A stretch of DNA of 64,000 bases from Prescottella soli (GTDB lineage: Bacteria > Actinomycetota > Actinomycetes > Mycobacteriales > Mycobacteriaceae), in NCBI RefSeq assembly GCF_040024445.1, contig NZ_CP157276.1, forward strand, positions 434,001-498,000, written 5' to 3'. The position numbers and the translations under genes were made by a program. The notes beneath the pieces are model-generated. The model saw only the letters and a list, made by a program, of their open reading frames with translations. It was not told the origin of the DNA and did not search any database. This document shows positions 49,653-58,498 of this stretch, one piece after another. Each line of letters starts with the position of its first letter. Position 1 is the first letter of the stretch.

Positions 49653-49909
49653 ATCACCGGCACACGACGGCTGGGCGAATCTGATCCGATTGCGACAGAA
49701 CCCCTCTCGTAGAGGCGGTCGGGTCGGCGCGGCACTCGCGACGGGACGTCTCACGCGGACCGACACCACCCCGGCTGGCCGACGCGACAACCCGCCTATT
49801 CGGATATTCCACTGGTTCCGTCCTGCACAGATTTCCACCCGACACGCCGGGGCGCCGATTCCGCTTATCTTCTGTTTCCGTTGCGCACAGAGTGGCTACT
49901 GTTGCCGAT

Positions 49910-50980
49910 GTGACCACACCCGACGTTGCGCCGAATCCGCGGCCCGAACGGAGCATCGACATCTACCGCCGGTCGGTGTCGTGGCTCGAGACCCACCTCC
50001 CCCACGGCTGGACGGCGTCGGCGGATCGGCCCCGCTCCCCCGCGGCGCCCACCCGCCTGCTGATCACGGCACCCGACGGCGAGGCGGTCTCGTATTCGAT
50101 CGTCACGTCGAAGGGTGTGCTCAGCGGCGACGTCGCCCGCATCTCCGCCGAGTTGTCCGACAGCGATCGGGCATTCGTGTGTGCGCACTACCTGTCGGAC
50201 CCGGTCCGCCGCCAACTCGACGGGCACGGGATCTCGTACGCGGACGCCACGGGCAACGTGAACCTCGTCGCCGCCCGGCCCGCGATCTGGGTGCGCAACC
50301 GCGGCGCCGACGCCGACCCGTGGCGGGGTCCCGGCCGGCCGTCCGGTGTACTCACCGGCGAACCGTCCGAACGCGTGGTCCGCGCGCTCGCCGACCACAC
50401 CGGCGAGATGTCGGTCCCGGAACTCATCAAGGTCTCCGGCGCGTCCACGGGTGCCGCGTACCGGGTGGTCGAGGTGCTCTTCGAGCGCGAACTGCTCACC
50501 CGACTGCCACGCGGCCCGATCACCGACGTCCGGTGGCCGCACATGTTGCGCGCGTGGGCTGCCGATCGCAAACCCTGCGCCACACGCAGTTTCGCCGCAC
50601 CCGGCGGTCTCGACGACCTGCGATCCCGCCTGGCCGCGACCAACGGCGATCTCGGCTACGCCGTCACCGGAATCGGCGCCACCGATTACGCCACCCCCAG
50701 TGTGCTCGAGGTGTACGCCGACGACGTCGACGCGTTCGCGGCGGCGCTGGATCTGCGGCCCGTCGACGGCGGGGCCGACGTGGTGGTGGCGACCCCGTGG
50801 TCGGCGGTGGTGTTCGAGCGCATGCAGTACCGCGACGGGCTGCGCTGCGTCTCCCCCGCGCACGCGTACGCGGACCTGGTCGCCGGCCCGTTCCGCCACC
50901 CCGACGCCGCCGAGTACCTGCTGACAGCACTCACCGCGGACGAATCGTCGTGGCGCCGTGCCACTCGGCGCACCCGATGA
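49910..50980 (+). CDS. Winged-helix protein, possibly AbiEi-like, at the head of the Wadjet-like locus
   Basis: A 356-residue soluble protein. Residues ~115-135 carry the motif HGISYADATGNVNLVAARPA, common in actinobacterial proteins of this kind and reminiscent of a nuclease-like or sensor fold. A winged helix follows at ~160-215 (MSVPELIKVSGASTGAAYRV, then VEVLFERELLTRLPRG). The C-terminal ~130 residues (GYAVTGIGATDYATPS, then VSPAHAYADLVAG) recall the nucleotidyltransferase-like end of AbiEi-type antitoxins. These assignments are from memory of family patterns. Same strand and 43 bases before jetA, so it is probably its regulator or a system component. GTG 49892 is an alternative start. 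Confidence 0.6.
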   Translation: MTTPDVAPNPRPERSIDIYRRSVSWLETHLPHGWTASADRPRSPAAPTRLLITAPDGEAVSYSIVTSKGVLSGDVARISAELSDSDRAFVCAHYLSDPVRRQLDGHGISYADATGNVNLVAARPAIWVRNRGADADPWRGPGRPSGVLTGEPSERVVRALADHTGEMSVPELIKVSGASTGAAYRVVEVLFERELLTRLPRGPITDVRWPHMLRAWAADRKPCATRSFAAPGGLDDLRSRLAATNGDLGYAVTGIGATDYATPSVLEVYADDVDAFAAALDLRPVDGGADVVVATPWSAVVFERMQYRDGLRCVSPAHAYADLVAGPFRHPDAAEYLLTALTADESSWRRATRRTR

Positions 50981-51023
50981 CCGACCGGCGTGTTCGCTCA
51001 CGGACCGGGCGACGCCCTAGGCT

Positions 51024-52550
51024 GTGACGGTGAGCGATTCAGGTGACACGAGGACGGCCGGGTCGTCGACGGACGTCGAATTCGCCGCGCGTGAGGACCG
51101 GCTGCGACTGTTCTCCTTCACCACGGCGGAGAAGCGCGCCGAGTACCTGTGGGTGTTGCGCGCGTTCGACAACGCCCGCGCGAACTACGTGGTCCTCTTG
51201 CATGCCGGCGAGGTCGCGGACATCCTCACGCGCATCGCCGGTGACGACCCGCACGGCGCGCTCACCGCGGCCGAGATCACCCCGCTGCTGGAGCAGTTGC
51301 ACACGTGGGGCGTGTTGGAACGCAGCTACGACGGCAGCCGCGCGGCCACTCTCGCCGAGTACCGCAACCGGCACTTCGTCTACCAGTTCAGTCAGGCGGG
51401 CTACCTGGCGTTCCGCGCCGTCGAGGACCTCCTCGGCGCCCGGCTCGAGGACGCGACCCTGTCCCGACTCGCGCTGCCCGATCTACTCGCCGACCTCGAG
51501 GAACTCGCCGAGGCCAACCGGCGCGGCGACGACGACCTGATCTACCGCAAGCTCGCCCGCCTGGATTCGACGCTGACCGACATGGCCGCCCGGGCCGCGC
51601 AGTTCTACCTGATGCTCGGGGACCTGGTGCGCACCACGGAGATCACGCCCGAGGCGTTCCTCGTACACAAGGACGCGCTGCTCAGCCACATGCGGGAGTT
51701 CAGCTCGGACCTCGCCCGCTACGCCCCCAAGCTCTCGGCCGCGATCGCACTCGTGGAGTCCACCGGGATCGACGGGCTGCTCGCCCGTGCGGCGGCGAGC
51801 GACGAACGTCTGTTCATGTCCCACGAGGAGCGCGAATCCGATTGGCGCGCACGCTGGTCGGGCCTGGCCCAGTGGTTCGTCGCGGCCGCCGGCCCGAGCG
51901 AATCCGATCGGCTCCGCGAGGGCACGATGAGCGCGATCGCGGCGGTGCTGTCACTGCTGCGCCGAGTCACCGAAACCCGCCGCGGCGGTGTGAGCCGCGA
52001 GAGCCAGCTAAGACACCTCGCCGGCTGGTTCGCCGCGACGCCCACGGAGGAATCGGCGCACGCGCTGTTCCAGCTGGTGTTCGACCTCGGTCGCCCGCGG
52101 CACCTGTCCATGGTCCATCCGGACGCCGACATCATCCCCGACTCGCGGTCATGGTGGGACGCGACGCCCGTCGAGATCTCCCGCACGCTCGCCGAGACCG
52201 GCCGCGCGGCGTCGCCCGGCATGCCGTCGCGCGTGCAGCGCAACGAGGGCAGCATCCGCCGACTGCGGGAGGAGCAGTTGGCAGCACAACGCGCCCGCGC
52301 GGTCGCGGCGTCGTCGCTCGCGTCGAACGGCGCCTACGACCGCGTGCTCGACGCCGAGGAGACCGACGTCCTGCTGAGCCTGCTCAACGCCGCGCTCACC
52401 GCGCGGGTGCCGGTCAGCGGCACGATTCCCAGTTCGACCGGGTCGGAGAACGGTGTGCGGTTGACGCTGAGCCCGCACGCGGAGTCCACCGTGGTCCAGA
52501 CCGCCCGCGGTCGGCTCCACCTCGACGGTCTGCAGGTGAGCGTGAAGTGA
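51024..52550 (+). CDS. jetA: JetA-like kleisin subunit of a type II Wadjet-like complex (TIGR02677 / DUF2397)
   Basis: A 508-residue protein matching the TIGR02677 family: start RLFSFTTAEKRAEYLWVLRA, then a winged-helix region with YRNRHFVYQFSQAGYLAFRA, a helical middle, WFAAAGP-like and LRHLAGWFAATPTEESAHAL stretches. In Wadjet systems JetA is the kleisin bridging the heads of JetC. Typical length for the family is about 500. GTG 51024 or GTG 51030 could start it; a TAGGCT just upstream suggests a possible internal, leaderless promoter. The TGA overlaps jetB as GTGA (52547-52550). Confidence 0.83.
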   Translation: MTVSDSGDTRTAGSSTDVEFAAREDRLRLFSFTTAEKRAEYLWVLRAFDNARANYVVLLHAGEVADILTRIAGDDPHGALTAAEITPLLEQLHTWGVLERSYDGSRAATLAEYRNRHFVYQFSQAGYLAFRAVEDLLGARLEDATLSRLALPDLLADLEELAEANRRGDDDLIYRKLARLDSTLTDMAARAAQFYLMLGDLVRTTEITPEAFLVHKDALLSHMREFSSDLARYAPKLSAAIALVESTGIDGLLARAAASDERLFMSHEERESDWRARWSGLAQWFVAAAGPSESDRLREGTMSAIAAVLSLLRRVTETRRGGVSRESQLRHLAGWFAATPTEESAHALFQLVFDLGRPRHLSMVHPDADIIPDSRSWWDATPVEISRTLAETGRAASPGMPSRVQRNEGSIRRLREEQLAAQRARAVAASSLASNGAYDRVLDAEETDVLLSLLNAALTARVPVSGTIPSSTGSENGVRLTLSPHAESTVVQTARGRLHLDGLQVSVK

Positions 52551-53968
52551 GGGCCCGCACCGTCTCCCCGCTGGACCTCGATTCGTACCAGCGGGCCGCC
52601 CGCGTCATCCTGTCGAACCATCTTGTGACGCAGACCTATCCGGACCGCCTCGCGCTGCCGCTGCTGCGCCGGTGGGCGACCGAGCTGCGCGACGACCTGC
52701 TCGAGCTGTTCGGGTACCGGCTCGAGGTGACCGAGACGACGGCCCGCCTGTTCACGGTGGCCGACCGTCTCACGCCGGGCACCCCCGCCCGGACCGCCAA
52801 CGACCGCACCTTCGACCGGCACCGCTACGCGTATCTCGCGCTCGCGCTCGCGGCCCTGGGCCGAGCGGGCAACCAGATCACGTTGTCGGAGTTGGCCGAT
52901 CACGTCGCCGCCGAGGCCGCGCAGGTTCCCGGGGTGGCGCTGTCGACGGACCGGGCGGCGGACCGCGACGCGTTCGTCGACGCGGTCGGCTGGCTGGCGG
53001 CGCGCGGCGCGATCGTCCTCGCCGACGGCGATGCCGGCGGATGGGCGTCGAATCCCGATGCGGGCGAGGCGCTCTACGACATCGACCGCTCGGTGGTCGT
53101 CGCGCTCTTCCGCCCACCGCGGGCCCTGCAGCACCTGACGTCGGTGCGCTCGCTGCTCGCCGGCGAGAAGGAACCCCTCGACGACGAGATCGGGTACCGC
53201 CCCACCGATCCGCGCGAGATCGCGCGCCGGATGCGCCGCGCCCTCGTCGAACGTCCCGTCGTGTACGCCGACGAGTTCACCGACGACGAACGGCTCCAGC
53301 TGGCGCTCCCGCGCACGGCGGCGGACGTCGAGGAGCTGACCGGGCTGGTGGCCGAGCGCCGGGCCGAGGGCATCGCGATGATCGACCCGTCGGGCCGGAT
53401 GTCGGACGTCCGCTTCCCCAGCACGGGCACCGTCGCCCAGGTCGCGCTGCTGCTGGCCGGCGAGATGGCCGACCGCGTCCTCGACCTGGATGCGCCCGAA
53501 CTCCCCCGGCGCCCGCTTCCCGTGTCGGATCAGCACGACCTGATGGCCCACCTGGACGCCGCAATTCCCAGCGCCGGGATCTTCGAGCACCTCGCCGACG
53601 ACGCCGGGGACGCCCCCGCCGATCTCTTCACGCCGGTGGACGACCGGCCCGAACCGGCCCGGTACGCGCTGCTCGACGACGCCTGGCTGGCGGCGGCCGT
53701 CGACGAACTGGTCCGCCAGTTCGGCCGCACGTTCGCCGCGCAGTGGCAGGCCGACCACGCAGGGCTGCAACGCAGCGCCGTGGCGCTGCTCGACCGCCTG
53801 CACCTGGTCCGGCTGGTCGACGACGGCGTCCTGGTGTTGCCGGCGATCGCGCGATTCCGCGGCGTCGTGGTCAACATCCGCGACCGCACCGCGCAGTCCG
53901 ACCTGTTCCACGAACAGGTCCTCGGCGAACCTTCGAGCACCGACGAACCCACCTCCGTAGAGAAGTAG
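52547..53968 (+). CDS. jetB: JetB-like KITE subunit of a type II Wadjet-like complex (TIGR02678 / DUF2398)
   Basis: A 473-residue protein matching TIGR02678: YQRAARVILSNHLVTQTYPD near the N terminus, then ELRDDLLELFGYRLEVTETT, FDRHRYAYLALALAALGRAG and the later YRPTDPREIARRMRRALVER. It would be the winged-helix (KITE) subunit binding the kleisin JetA. The GTG is coupled to jetA, and a 13-base gap leads to jetC. No frameshift or internal stop: the gene looks functional. Confidence 0.83.
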   Translation: MRARTVSPLDLDSYQRAARVILSNHLVTQTYPDRLALPLLRRWATELRDDLLELFGYRLEVTETTARLFTVADRLTPGTPARTANDRTFDRHRYAYLALALAALGRAGNQITLSELADHVAAEAAQVPGVALSTDRAADRDAFVDAVGWLAARGAIVLADGDAGGWASNPDAGEALYDIDRSVVVALFRPPRALQHLTSVRSLLAGEKEPLDDEIGYRPTDPREIARRMRRALVERPVVYADEFTDDERLQLALPRTAADVEELTGLVAERRAEGIAMIDPSGRMSDVRFPSTGTVAQVALLLAGEMADRVLDLDAPELPRRPLPVSDQHDLMAHLDAAIPSAGIFEHLADDAGDAPADLFTPVDDRPEPARYALLDDAWLAAAVDELVRQFGRTFAAQWQADHAGLQRSAVALLDRLHLVRLVDDGVLVLPAIARFRGVVVNIRDRTAQSDLFHEQVLGEPSSTDEPTSVEK

Positions 53969-53981
53969 AGGCACCTTTCGT

Positions 53982-56900
53982 ATGGCACACGCGCGTTTCA
54001 AGCCGACCCGCGCCGGGATCGTCAACCTGTGGGACTACCGCGACCAGGAGTTCTCATTCGCCGACGGACGCCTGGTGCTGCGCGGGCCTAACGGCTCGGG
54101 CAAGACCAAGGCCCTCGAGGTGCTGTTCCCGTTCGTGTTCGACGGCCGCATCGAGCCGCGGCGCCTCAACCCGTTCGCGGGCGAGGAGCGGACCATGAAG
54201 TCGAATCTCCTCTACCGCGGGCAGGATTCGGCCCACTCGTACGTGTGGATGGAGTTCTGCCGCGGACCGCAGGACGACCCGGAGGCCGTCACCGTCGGCA
54301 TCGGGATGCGCGCGACCCGCCAGAACGACAAGGTCACCCGCTGGTACTTCGTCGCCGAGGGCCGGGTGGGCGTCGACTTCTCGCTGCTCGGCAGCGACGA
54401 CCGGCCGCTCACCAAGAAGCAGCTGGCCGAGCAGCTCGGCAGCGACGCCCTCACCGACCGTCCGGTCGACTACCGCGCTGCCATCGATGCCAGGCTGTTC
54501 GGCCTCGGGGCCGAACGCTACGACCAGCTGATCAACCTGATCCTGACGCTGCGCCGCCCGCAGCTCGCGAAGAACCTCGACCCGAAGGGGTTGTCGCAGG
54601 CCCTCACCGACGGTCTTCGCCCGCTCGACGAGCAGCTGGTACTCGAGGCGGCCCGCTCGTTCAGCGACATGGAGGAGGTGGGCCGCGCACTCGAAGGTCT
54701 CGCCGCCGCCGACCAGGCCGCGCAGAGCTTCGTCACCGTGTACTCGAAGTACCTGGCCCAGCAGGCCCGCACCGACGTCGAGCAGGTGGCCCGCCGCCTC
54801 GAGTCGGTGGACCGGGCGAAGGCGGTCCTCGACCAGGCACTCGCGCTGCAGACGTCGCGGCAGGAGGAGCGCCTGCTCGCGGAGGAGCGGTTCACCGTCG
54901 CCGAGCGCGCCCTCGAGCAGGCCCGCGCGGACCTCGACACCCTCCAGCGGTCGGGTGCCTACGAGGGCAAGCAGCAACTCGACGACCTCGCCGCCGCCGT
55001 CGAACAGCTCAAGGTGTCGACCGCACAGCAGGCCGACAAGGCACGCAAGGCGCAGGCGACGCTCGAGCAGCGGACCGACGAGGCCACGCGCGCGACCGAT
55101 GCGGTTCGCCGCGCGAGCGCCGCGATGGTGCGCGCCGAGGAGGAACTGGCCGGGGCGGCCGAGCAGGCCGGGATCGCGTGGGCCCCGTTGCCCGAGGGCG
55201 CGCGCGCCGACCAGATCACCACCGCCGTCCGGGGGCACGCCGAGGAACGCGACGGCGACGTCCGGGCCGTGCGCGCGGCCCTGGCCACGGTCGAGAAGGC
55301 GACCACCGAGCGTGAACGCGCCGACCGCGCGGCGGACAAGGGCCGCGAGCTCCTGGACGCTGCCCAGGCCGCGGTCGCCGAGGCCGAGGCGTCCGTGGAA
55401 CTGGCCCGCGCCGACTGCGCGGCCGCGTTGCGCGGATGGTGGACGGAGCATTCCACCGAGTACGGCTCGATCGGCGTCACCGCCGACCTGTTCGCGGCAC
55501 TCGATGCCGCGCTGGCGCGGGCCGGCGAGGACGACTCCCCCAGCCTGGCCACGGTGCTGCACGAGCAAACCCATTCGGCGCTCGACGACCAGCGGGCGCA
55601 CCGCCGTGATGCCGCCGCCGAGCAGACCACCACCACAGAGCGGATCGCCGCGCTGCGTGCCGACCGGCGGCGCGTCGCCGCCGAACACGACGACGCCCCG
55701 GCCGGTTTCGCGTTCCGCACCGGTGACCGCACGGAGCTTCCCGGCGCGCCGCTGTGGCGTCTGGTGCGGTTCGCGGACGGCGTCGACCCGGCCGTCGCCG
55801 CGGGCGTCGAGTCCGCCCTCGCCGCGGCGAACCTCCTCGACGGCTGGGTGTTCGGCGGTGATGGTCCGCTCCCGGACGCCCCGTCGGAGCAGTTCCTCAT
55901 GCCGCTGCCCGAGGATCGTCGACCGGACGGTCCGACCCTCGCCGAGGTCCTCGAGGTGGAGCCCGACGCAGGCGTGCCGGAGACGATCGTGCAGGCCATC
56001 CTGGAATCCGTGGCGCTCGACCGCACCGGCACGGGTGGTGCTGCCGCCGTCGGCGTCGGGGTGGACGGCCGCTTCTGGCAGGGCGTCCAGCGCGGCCGCC
56101 ACGTCAAGGCCGATGCCGAGTACATCGGCACCACCGCCCGCGAGCGCCGGCGCGCCCAACGCCTCGAGGAACTCGACGACGAGATCGCTGCGGCGGAGGA
56201 GGCCCTGAGCGCCGCCCGCGACGCCGAGGCCGAGACTGTCGCCGTCCTCGACCGCCTGGCCGGTGCCGCCAAGGCGCTGCCGCGGCCGTCGGGGGTGCTC
56301 GCCGCGATCAAGAAGCTGACCGAGTCGGCCGGTGCCCTGCGCACAAGGTCGGAGTCCACCGCCACCGTCGGCGAGGAACTCGACCAGGCGATCGCGGACC
56401 ACACCGCCAAGGACAAGCAGCTGCGCGCGGTCGCCGTCACGCACCGCACGTCGCACCAGGCCCGGGACGTCGACGCCCTCGCCGCCGCGATCCGGCACTT
56501 CGAGAATCAGGGCGAGCAGTTGCTGCGCTGCCGCCGCGACCACGAGAAGGAACTCGAGCTCCATCGGGAGGCCGACGACCGCCTCGAGGAGGCGCGCGGG
56601 AACGCCGAGGAGTTCGTCGAGGAAGCCGCCGTCGCCGAGGAGAACTACGCGCAGCAGATCTCGCGCCTCGAAACCCTCCGCGAGGCACTCGGCGCCAGCG
56701 CCGAGCAGATCGACGCCGACCTCGAGCAGGCCCGGGCCCGGATCGAGGTGTGCAAGACCGAGCAGCGCGCCGCCCGCAAGACCTACGACGCCGCGGTCGA
56801 GCAGATCGGCAAGGCCGAGGGCGCGCACGCCGCCGCGATCGAGGCCCTGCGCAGTGCGCTGACCGAAACCCGTTCGGACGCAGACCGACTCGCGCCGTAC

Positions 56901-58154
56901 GCGCGGCGCGACCTGCTCGATCTGCTCGGCGCCCCGACCCAGCACGCGTGGCCGCAGAGCTCCGCGGCGTGGCTGAGCCCGGATCAGCTGGTGTACCGGA
57001 TCGCCACCGAGGGCGATCCCGACGCACCGATCCTGCCGCCCGACGTGGAGGCTCTCTACCGGGCGCTCGACGCGGCGACGGCGTCGGTGAAGACCAGCGA
57101 GAACGCGAAGAAGTCGACCCGCTCGGCGCTCACGGCGGCGCTGCAGGACTTCGACGCCCAGCTCGCCGCGGCCGGCCAGGACTACCGGCTGCAGTGGGAT
57201 GCGCCGGACGGACTCACCGTCGTCCGGGTGCAGGACGACCAGGGCTACTCGTCGATCGGCGAGTTCGCGACCCGGATCAGCGCGGCGCGTCGAGATCAGG
57301 AGGTGCTGCTGACGGATTCGGAGCGGCGCATCCTCGAGGACGCGCTGCTCACCGGACTCGCGCAGCAGATCCACGAGCGCACCGCCGACGCCCGTGACCT
57401 CATCGCCCAGATGGGCGCCGAGATGCGCGAGCGGCGGATGTCGTCGGGCAGCACCATCGGCGTCCACTGGATCCTCGCCGACAACCTCGACGACAGTTCA
57501 CGAGCGGTGTCGAAGCTGCTCGACCGGGCGCCGTCGGCACTGAGTGCGGACGAATTGGCCACCATCCGAGCGCATTTCGCGGCGCAGGTCCGCATCGCCC
57601 GGGCGGCCCATCCCGAGCGGTCGTACCCGGAGATCCTGGCGTCCGCGCTCGACTACCGGCGCTGGCGGGTGTTCTCGTTCACCCTCATCGGCGGCGACGG
57701 CAGCGAGGACCGGCTCACCGTGGCCCGGCACAGCGCGCTGTCCGGTGGTGAGCAGTCGGTGTCGCTGCACCTGCCGCTGTTCGCCGCGGCGCACGTCATG
57801 TTGTCGTCGGCGGATCCGCACTCCCCGCGCCTGCTCGGTCTCGACGAGGCGTTCGCCGGCGTCGACGACAACGGCCGCAGCGAACTCCTCGGTCTGAGCG
57901 TGCAGTTCGATCTCGATCTGTTCATGACCGGATACGACCTGTGGATCACGTACGCGGGCGTGCCGGGATGCGCGCACTACGACCTCGCGCACTCGACGGC
58001 GGAGCAGAGCGTGAGCGCGGCGCTGCTCGTGTGGTCCGGCGGCGAACTGCTCGCGGAGCACGACGGCAGCAACCTGGCCCGCGCCCTCGGCTCGCCGATG
58101 CGCCGCCGGGTGCCCGCCACCGCGGAGGGCGGACTCGAGTTCGCCGAGGTCTAG
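53982..58154 (+). CDS. jetC: JetC-like SMC/MukB-type ATPase of a type II Wadjet-like complex (TIGR02680)
   Basis: A 1390-residue SMC-like motor. Walker A GPNGSGKT is at residues 35-42 and the ABC signature LSGGEQSVSLHLPL starts at ~1253, with Walker B LLGLDEAF (D1288, E1289). Between them lie two long coiled-coil arms (~250-560 and ~720-990) and a hinge-like globular region (~575-715, GAPLWRLVRFADGVDPAVAA). All catalytic residues are kept. In Wadjet, JetC with JetA and JetB extrudes DNA loops and a JetD nuclease then cuts circular plasmids. Here no jetD follows: after the stop there is a hairpin and then an unrelated gene. Confidence 0.88.
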   Translation: MAHARFKPTRAGIVNLWDYRDQEFSFADGRLVLRGPNGSGKTKALEVLFPFVFDGRIEPRRLNPFAGEERTMKSNLLYRGQDSAHSYVWMEFCRGPQDDPEAVTVGIGMRATRQNDKVTRWYFVAEGRVGVDFSLLGSDDRPLTKKQLAEQLGSDALTDRPVDYRAAIDARLFGLGAERYDQLINLILTLRRPQLAKNLDPKGLSQALTDGLRPLDEQLVLEAARSFSDMEEVGRALEGLAAADQAAQSFVTVYSKYLAQQARTDVEQVARRLESVDRAKAVLDQALALQTSRQEERLLAEERFTVAERALEQARADLDTLQRSGAYEGKQQLDDLAAAVEQLKVSTAQQADKARKAQATLEQRTDEATRATDAVRRASAAMVRAEEELAGAAEQAGIAWAPLPEGARADQITTAVRGHAEERDGDVRAVRAALATVEKATTERERADRAADKGRELLDAAQAAVAEAEASVELARADCAAALRGWWTEHSTEYGSIGVTADLFAALDAALARAGEDDSPSLATVLHEQTHSALDDQRAHRRDAAAEQTTTTERIAALRADRRRVAAEHDDAPAGFAFRTGDRTELPGAPLWRLVRFADGVDPAVAAGVESALAAANLLDGWVFGGDGPLPDAPSEQFLMPLPEDRRPDGPTLAEVLEVEPDAGVPETIVQAILESVALDRTGTGGAAAVGVGVDGRFWQGVQRGRHVKADAEYIGTTARERRRAQRLEELDDEIAAAEEALSAARDAEAETVAVLDRLAGAAKALPRPSGVLAAIKKLTESAGALRTRSESTATVGEELDQAIADHTAKDKQLRAVAVTHRTSHQARDVDALAAAIRHFENQGEQLLRCRRDHEKELELHREADDRLEEARGNAEEFVEEAAVAEENYAQQISRLETLREALGASAEQIDADLEQARARIEVCKTEQRAARKTYDAAVEQIGKAEGAHAAAIEALRSALTETRSDADRLAPYARRDLLDLLGAPTQHAWPQSSAAWLSPDQLVYRIATEGDPDAPILPPDVEALYRALDAATASVKTSENAKKSTRSALTAALQDFDAQLAAAGQDYRLQWDAPDGLTVVRVQDDQGYSSIGEFATRISAARRDQEVLLTDSERRILEDALLTGLAQQIHERTADARDLIAQMGAEMRERRMSSGSTIGVHWILADNLDDSSRAVSKLLDRAPSALSADELATIRAHFAAQVRIARAAHPERSYPEILASALDYRRWRVFSFTLIGGDGSEDRLTVARHSALSGGEQSVSLHLPLFAAAHVMLSSADPHSPRLLGLDEAFAGVDDNGRSELLGLSVQFDLDLFMTGYDLWITYAGVPGCAHYDLAHSTAEQSVSAALLVWSGGELLAEHDGSNLARALGSPMRRRVPATAEGGLEFAEV

Positions 58155-58204
58155 CCCGGGCCCCTCCGACGAAGAGCCACTCCGAGAACCGACCCGTCCG
58201 AACC

Positions 58205-58243
58205 GGCGCGCTGCACCCACCGACCGCGTGTGTGCAGCGCGCC
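58205..58243. terminator. Terminator-like hairpin behind jetC
   Basis: Perfect 12-base arms GGCGCGCTGCAC (58205-58216) and its complement (58232-58243) around a 15-base loop, 50 bases after the jetC stop. It marks the end of the jet transcript; there is no reading frame between jetC and this hairpin. Without T tract, so it may depend on Rho. Confidence 0.6.
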
Positions 58244-58301
58244 GACCTCTGTGCGGACCATCACTCGGCCCGAACGGGCGTCTCACACATTCCGTACATC
58301 G

Positions 58302-58345
58302 TGTGACCCAGATCACAATGTAACTCAATTGTGATCTGGGTCGCC
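58302..58345. promoter_or_regulatory. Paired CRP/GlxR-like sites within a 38-base inverted repeat
   Basis: TGTGA-N6-TCACA at 58302-58317 fits the CRP/GlxR consensus exactly. A second, weaker site (TGTGA-N6-TCGCC) is at 58330-58345. They belong to a larger inverted repeat with 15-base perfect arms at 58305-58319 and 58328-58342 and an 8-base loop. Upstream of the GH19 promoter, at distances compatible with activation by a cAMP-receptor-type protein. Confidence 0.65.
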
Positions 58346-58350
58346 GCAGC

Positions 58351-58380
58351 TTGCGATCTTCAGGACTCCGCCTGTTATCT
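58351..58380 (+). promoter_or_regulatory. Candidate promoter of the GH19 hydrolase gene
   Basis: TTGCGA (58351-58356), an 18-base spacer and TTATCT (58375-58380). A start near 58387 would leave an untranslated leader of about 110 bases before the TTG codon. The CRP/GlxR-like sites lie directly upstream. Confidence 0.45.
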
Positions 58381-58498
58381 GGTTGTGACCTTGTCGTGAC
58401 CACCGGGTGATGCAGCGGTCAGAACAACTTACTCGACCCTACCGGTGCTCACGTTCGGCGGCTGCCCCGTCTGCAGCCCAAAAGCTGGAGCACGAACC

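Noticed and set aside
54054-57467. Long open frame antisense to jetC, about 1137 codons
   Set aside because: Shadow of a GC3-rich coding sequence; the translation is rich in Arg/Gly/Leu/Val without domains, while the plus strand has a complete SMC protein.
58155-58444. Search for a jetD or small gene between jetC and the GH19 gene
   Set aside because: Both strands contain only short, interrupted frames; the interval is explained by a terminator, paired CRP-like sites and a promoter.
58387-58498. Possible ydaO/c-di-AMP riboswitch in the leader of the hydrolase gene
   Set aside because: Such riboswitches precede cell-wall hydrolases in actinobacteria, but I could not find the conserved core here.
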